DNA from: Bacteroidales bacterium UBA3684
GTDB lineage: Bacteria > Bacteroidota > Bacteroidia > Bacteroidales > P3
DNA length: 14,099 nt
Direction: 5' to 3'
Assembly (NCBI GenBank): GCA_002372855.1
Contig: DFIZ01000074.1
Location: 1 to 14,099, forward strand
Within the stretch, counting starts at the first letter, position 1. Each line of letters opens with the position of its first letter. Below are positions 14,076 to 14,099 of the stretch, in pieces. The notes under the pieces were generated by a model that did not search any database, had not been told where the DNA came from, and saw only the letters and a list, made by a program, of their open reading frames with translations. Position numbers and translations under genes: made by a program.

Positions 14076-14099
14076 TTAACTCATAACTCTTAACTCATA
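14076..14099. repeat. 7-bp tandem repeat running off the window
   Basis: ttaactc (14076-14082), ataactc (14083-14089), ttaactc (14090-14096) and the start of another copy give consensus WTAACTC with exact 7-bp phase. It abuts the palindrome directly and is cut by the window end, so the array is probably longer. On the minus strand the unit reads GAGTTAW, close to octamer variants such as agttataa. Confidence 0.7.

Noticed and set aside
13869..14093. Possible 74-residue hydrophobic small protein on the plus strand
   Set aside because: It lies across the leader and promoter of the minus-strand T9SS gene, is built from T-runs and ends in the palindrome repeat. It has no promoter box of its own.

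Overview
The window looks like chromosomal DNA from a GC-rich member of the Bacteroidales (phylum Bacteroidota). Four things point there: two secreted proteins with C-terminal type IX secretion (T9SS) sorting domains, promoter -7 boxes of the Bacteroidota form TAnnTTTG, A-rich leaders without Shine-Dalgarno sites, and the tetratricopeptide-protein/secG gene pair. Coding DNA strongly prefers codons ending in C or G, while the spaces between genes are AT-rich. I see no phage, transposase, CRISPR array, tRNA or rRNA.

Layout: 1-281 is an intergenic leader with short 11-bp repeats, a hairpin and a promoter. At 282-2371 (+) lie gpsA and a PlsC-like acyltransferase, a glycerolipid pair. At 2384-4791 (-) there is a tight three-gene operon transcribed in the order TPR protein, secG, RecD/Pif1-like helicase, convergent with the acyltransferase. 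A divergent promoter region (4792-5060) separates it from rpmH (ribosomal protein L34, 5061-5207), which is followed by an intrinsic terminator and rlmD (5313-6746).

From 6917 to 10718 (+) a second cluster holds a repeat-rich T9SS-exported surface protein, an ApbE-type flavin-transferase lipoprotein and yicC, all with almost no spacing. An intrinsic-terminator-like hairpin lies inside the first 19 codons of apbE. The cluster converges on a 927-residue T9SS-exported protein on the minus strand (11073-13856).

The most unusual object lies between these convergent genes. It is a 304-bp array (10719-11022) of 38 octamers in unbroken 8-bp phase. It begins on the base after the yicC stop codon and flips orientation in the middle. 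Each unit except the hinge carries a TAA or TAG on the strand read inward from its flanking gene. The array folds into a near-perfect central hairpin and ends one base before a bidirectional terminator. The right edge of the window carries a 30-bp palindrome followed by a 7-bp-period repeat with a related core (AGTTAW), so the organism may keep a family of such arrays between genes.

The gene products themselves are mostly conserved housekeeping or surface proteins. The novelty, if any, lies in the intergenic repeats and in the terminator embedded in apbE.
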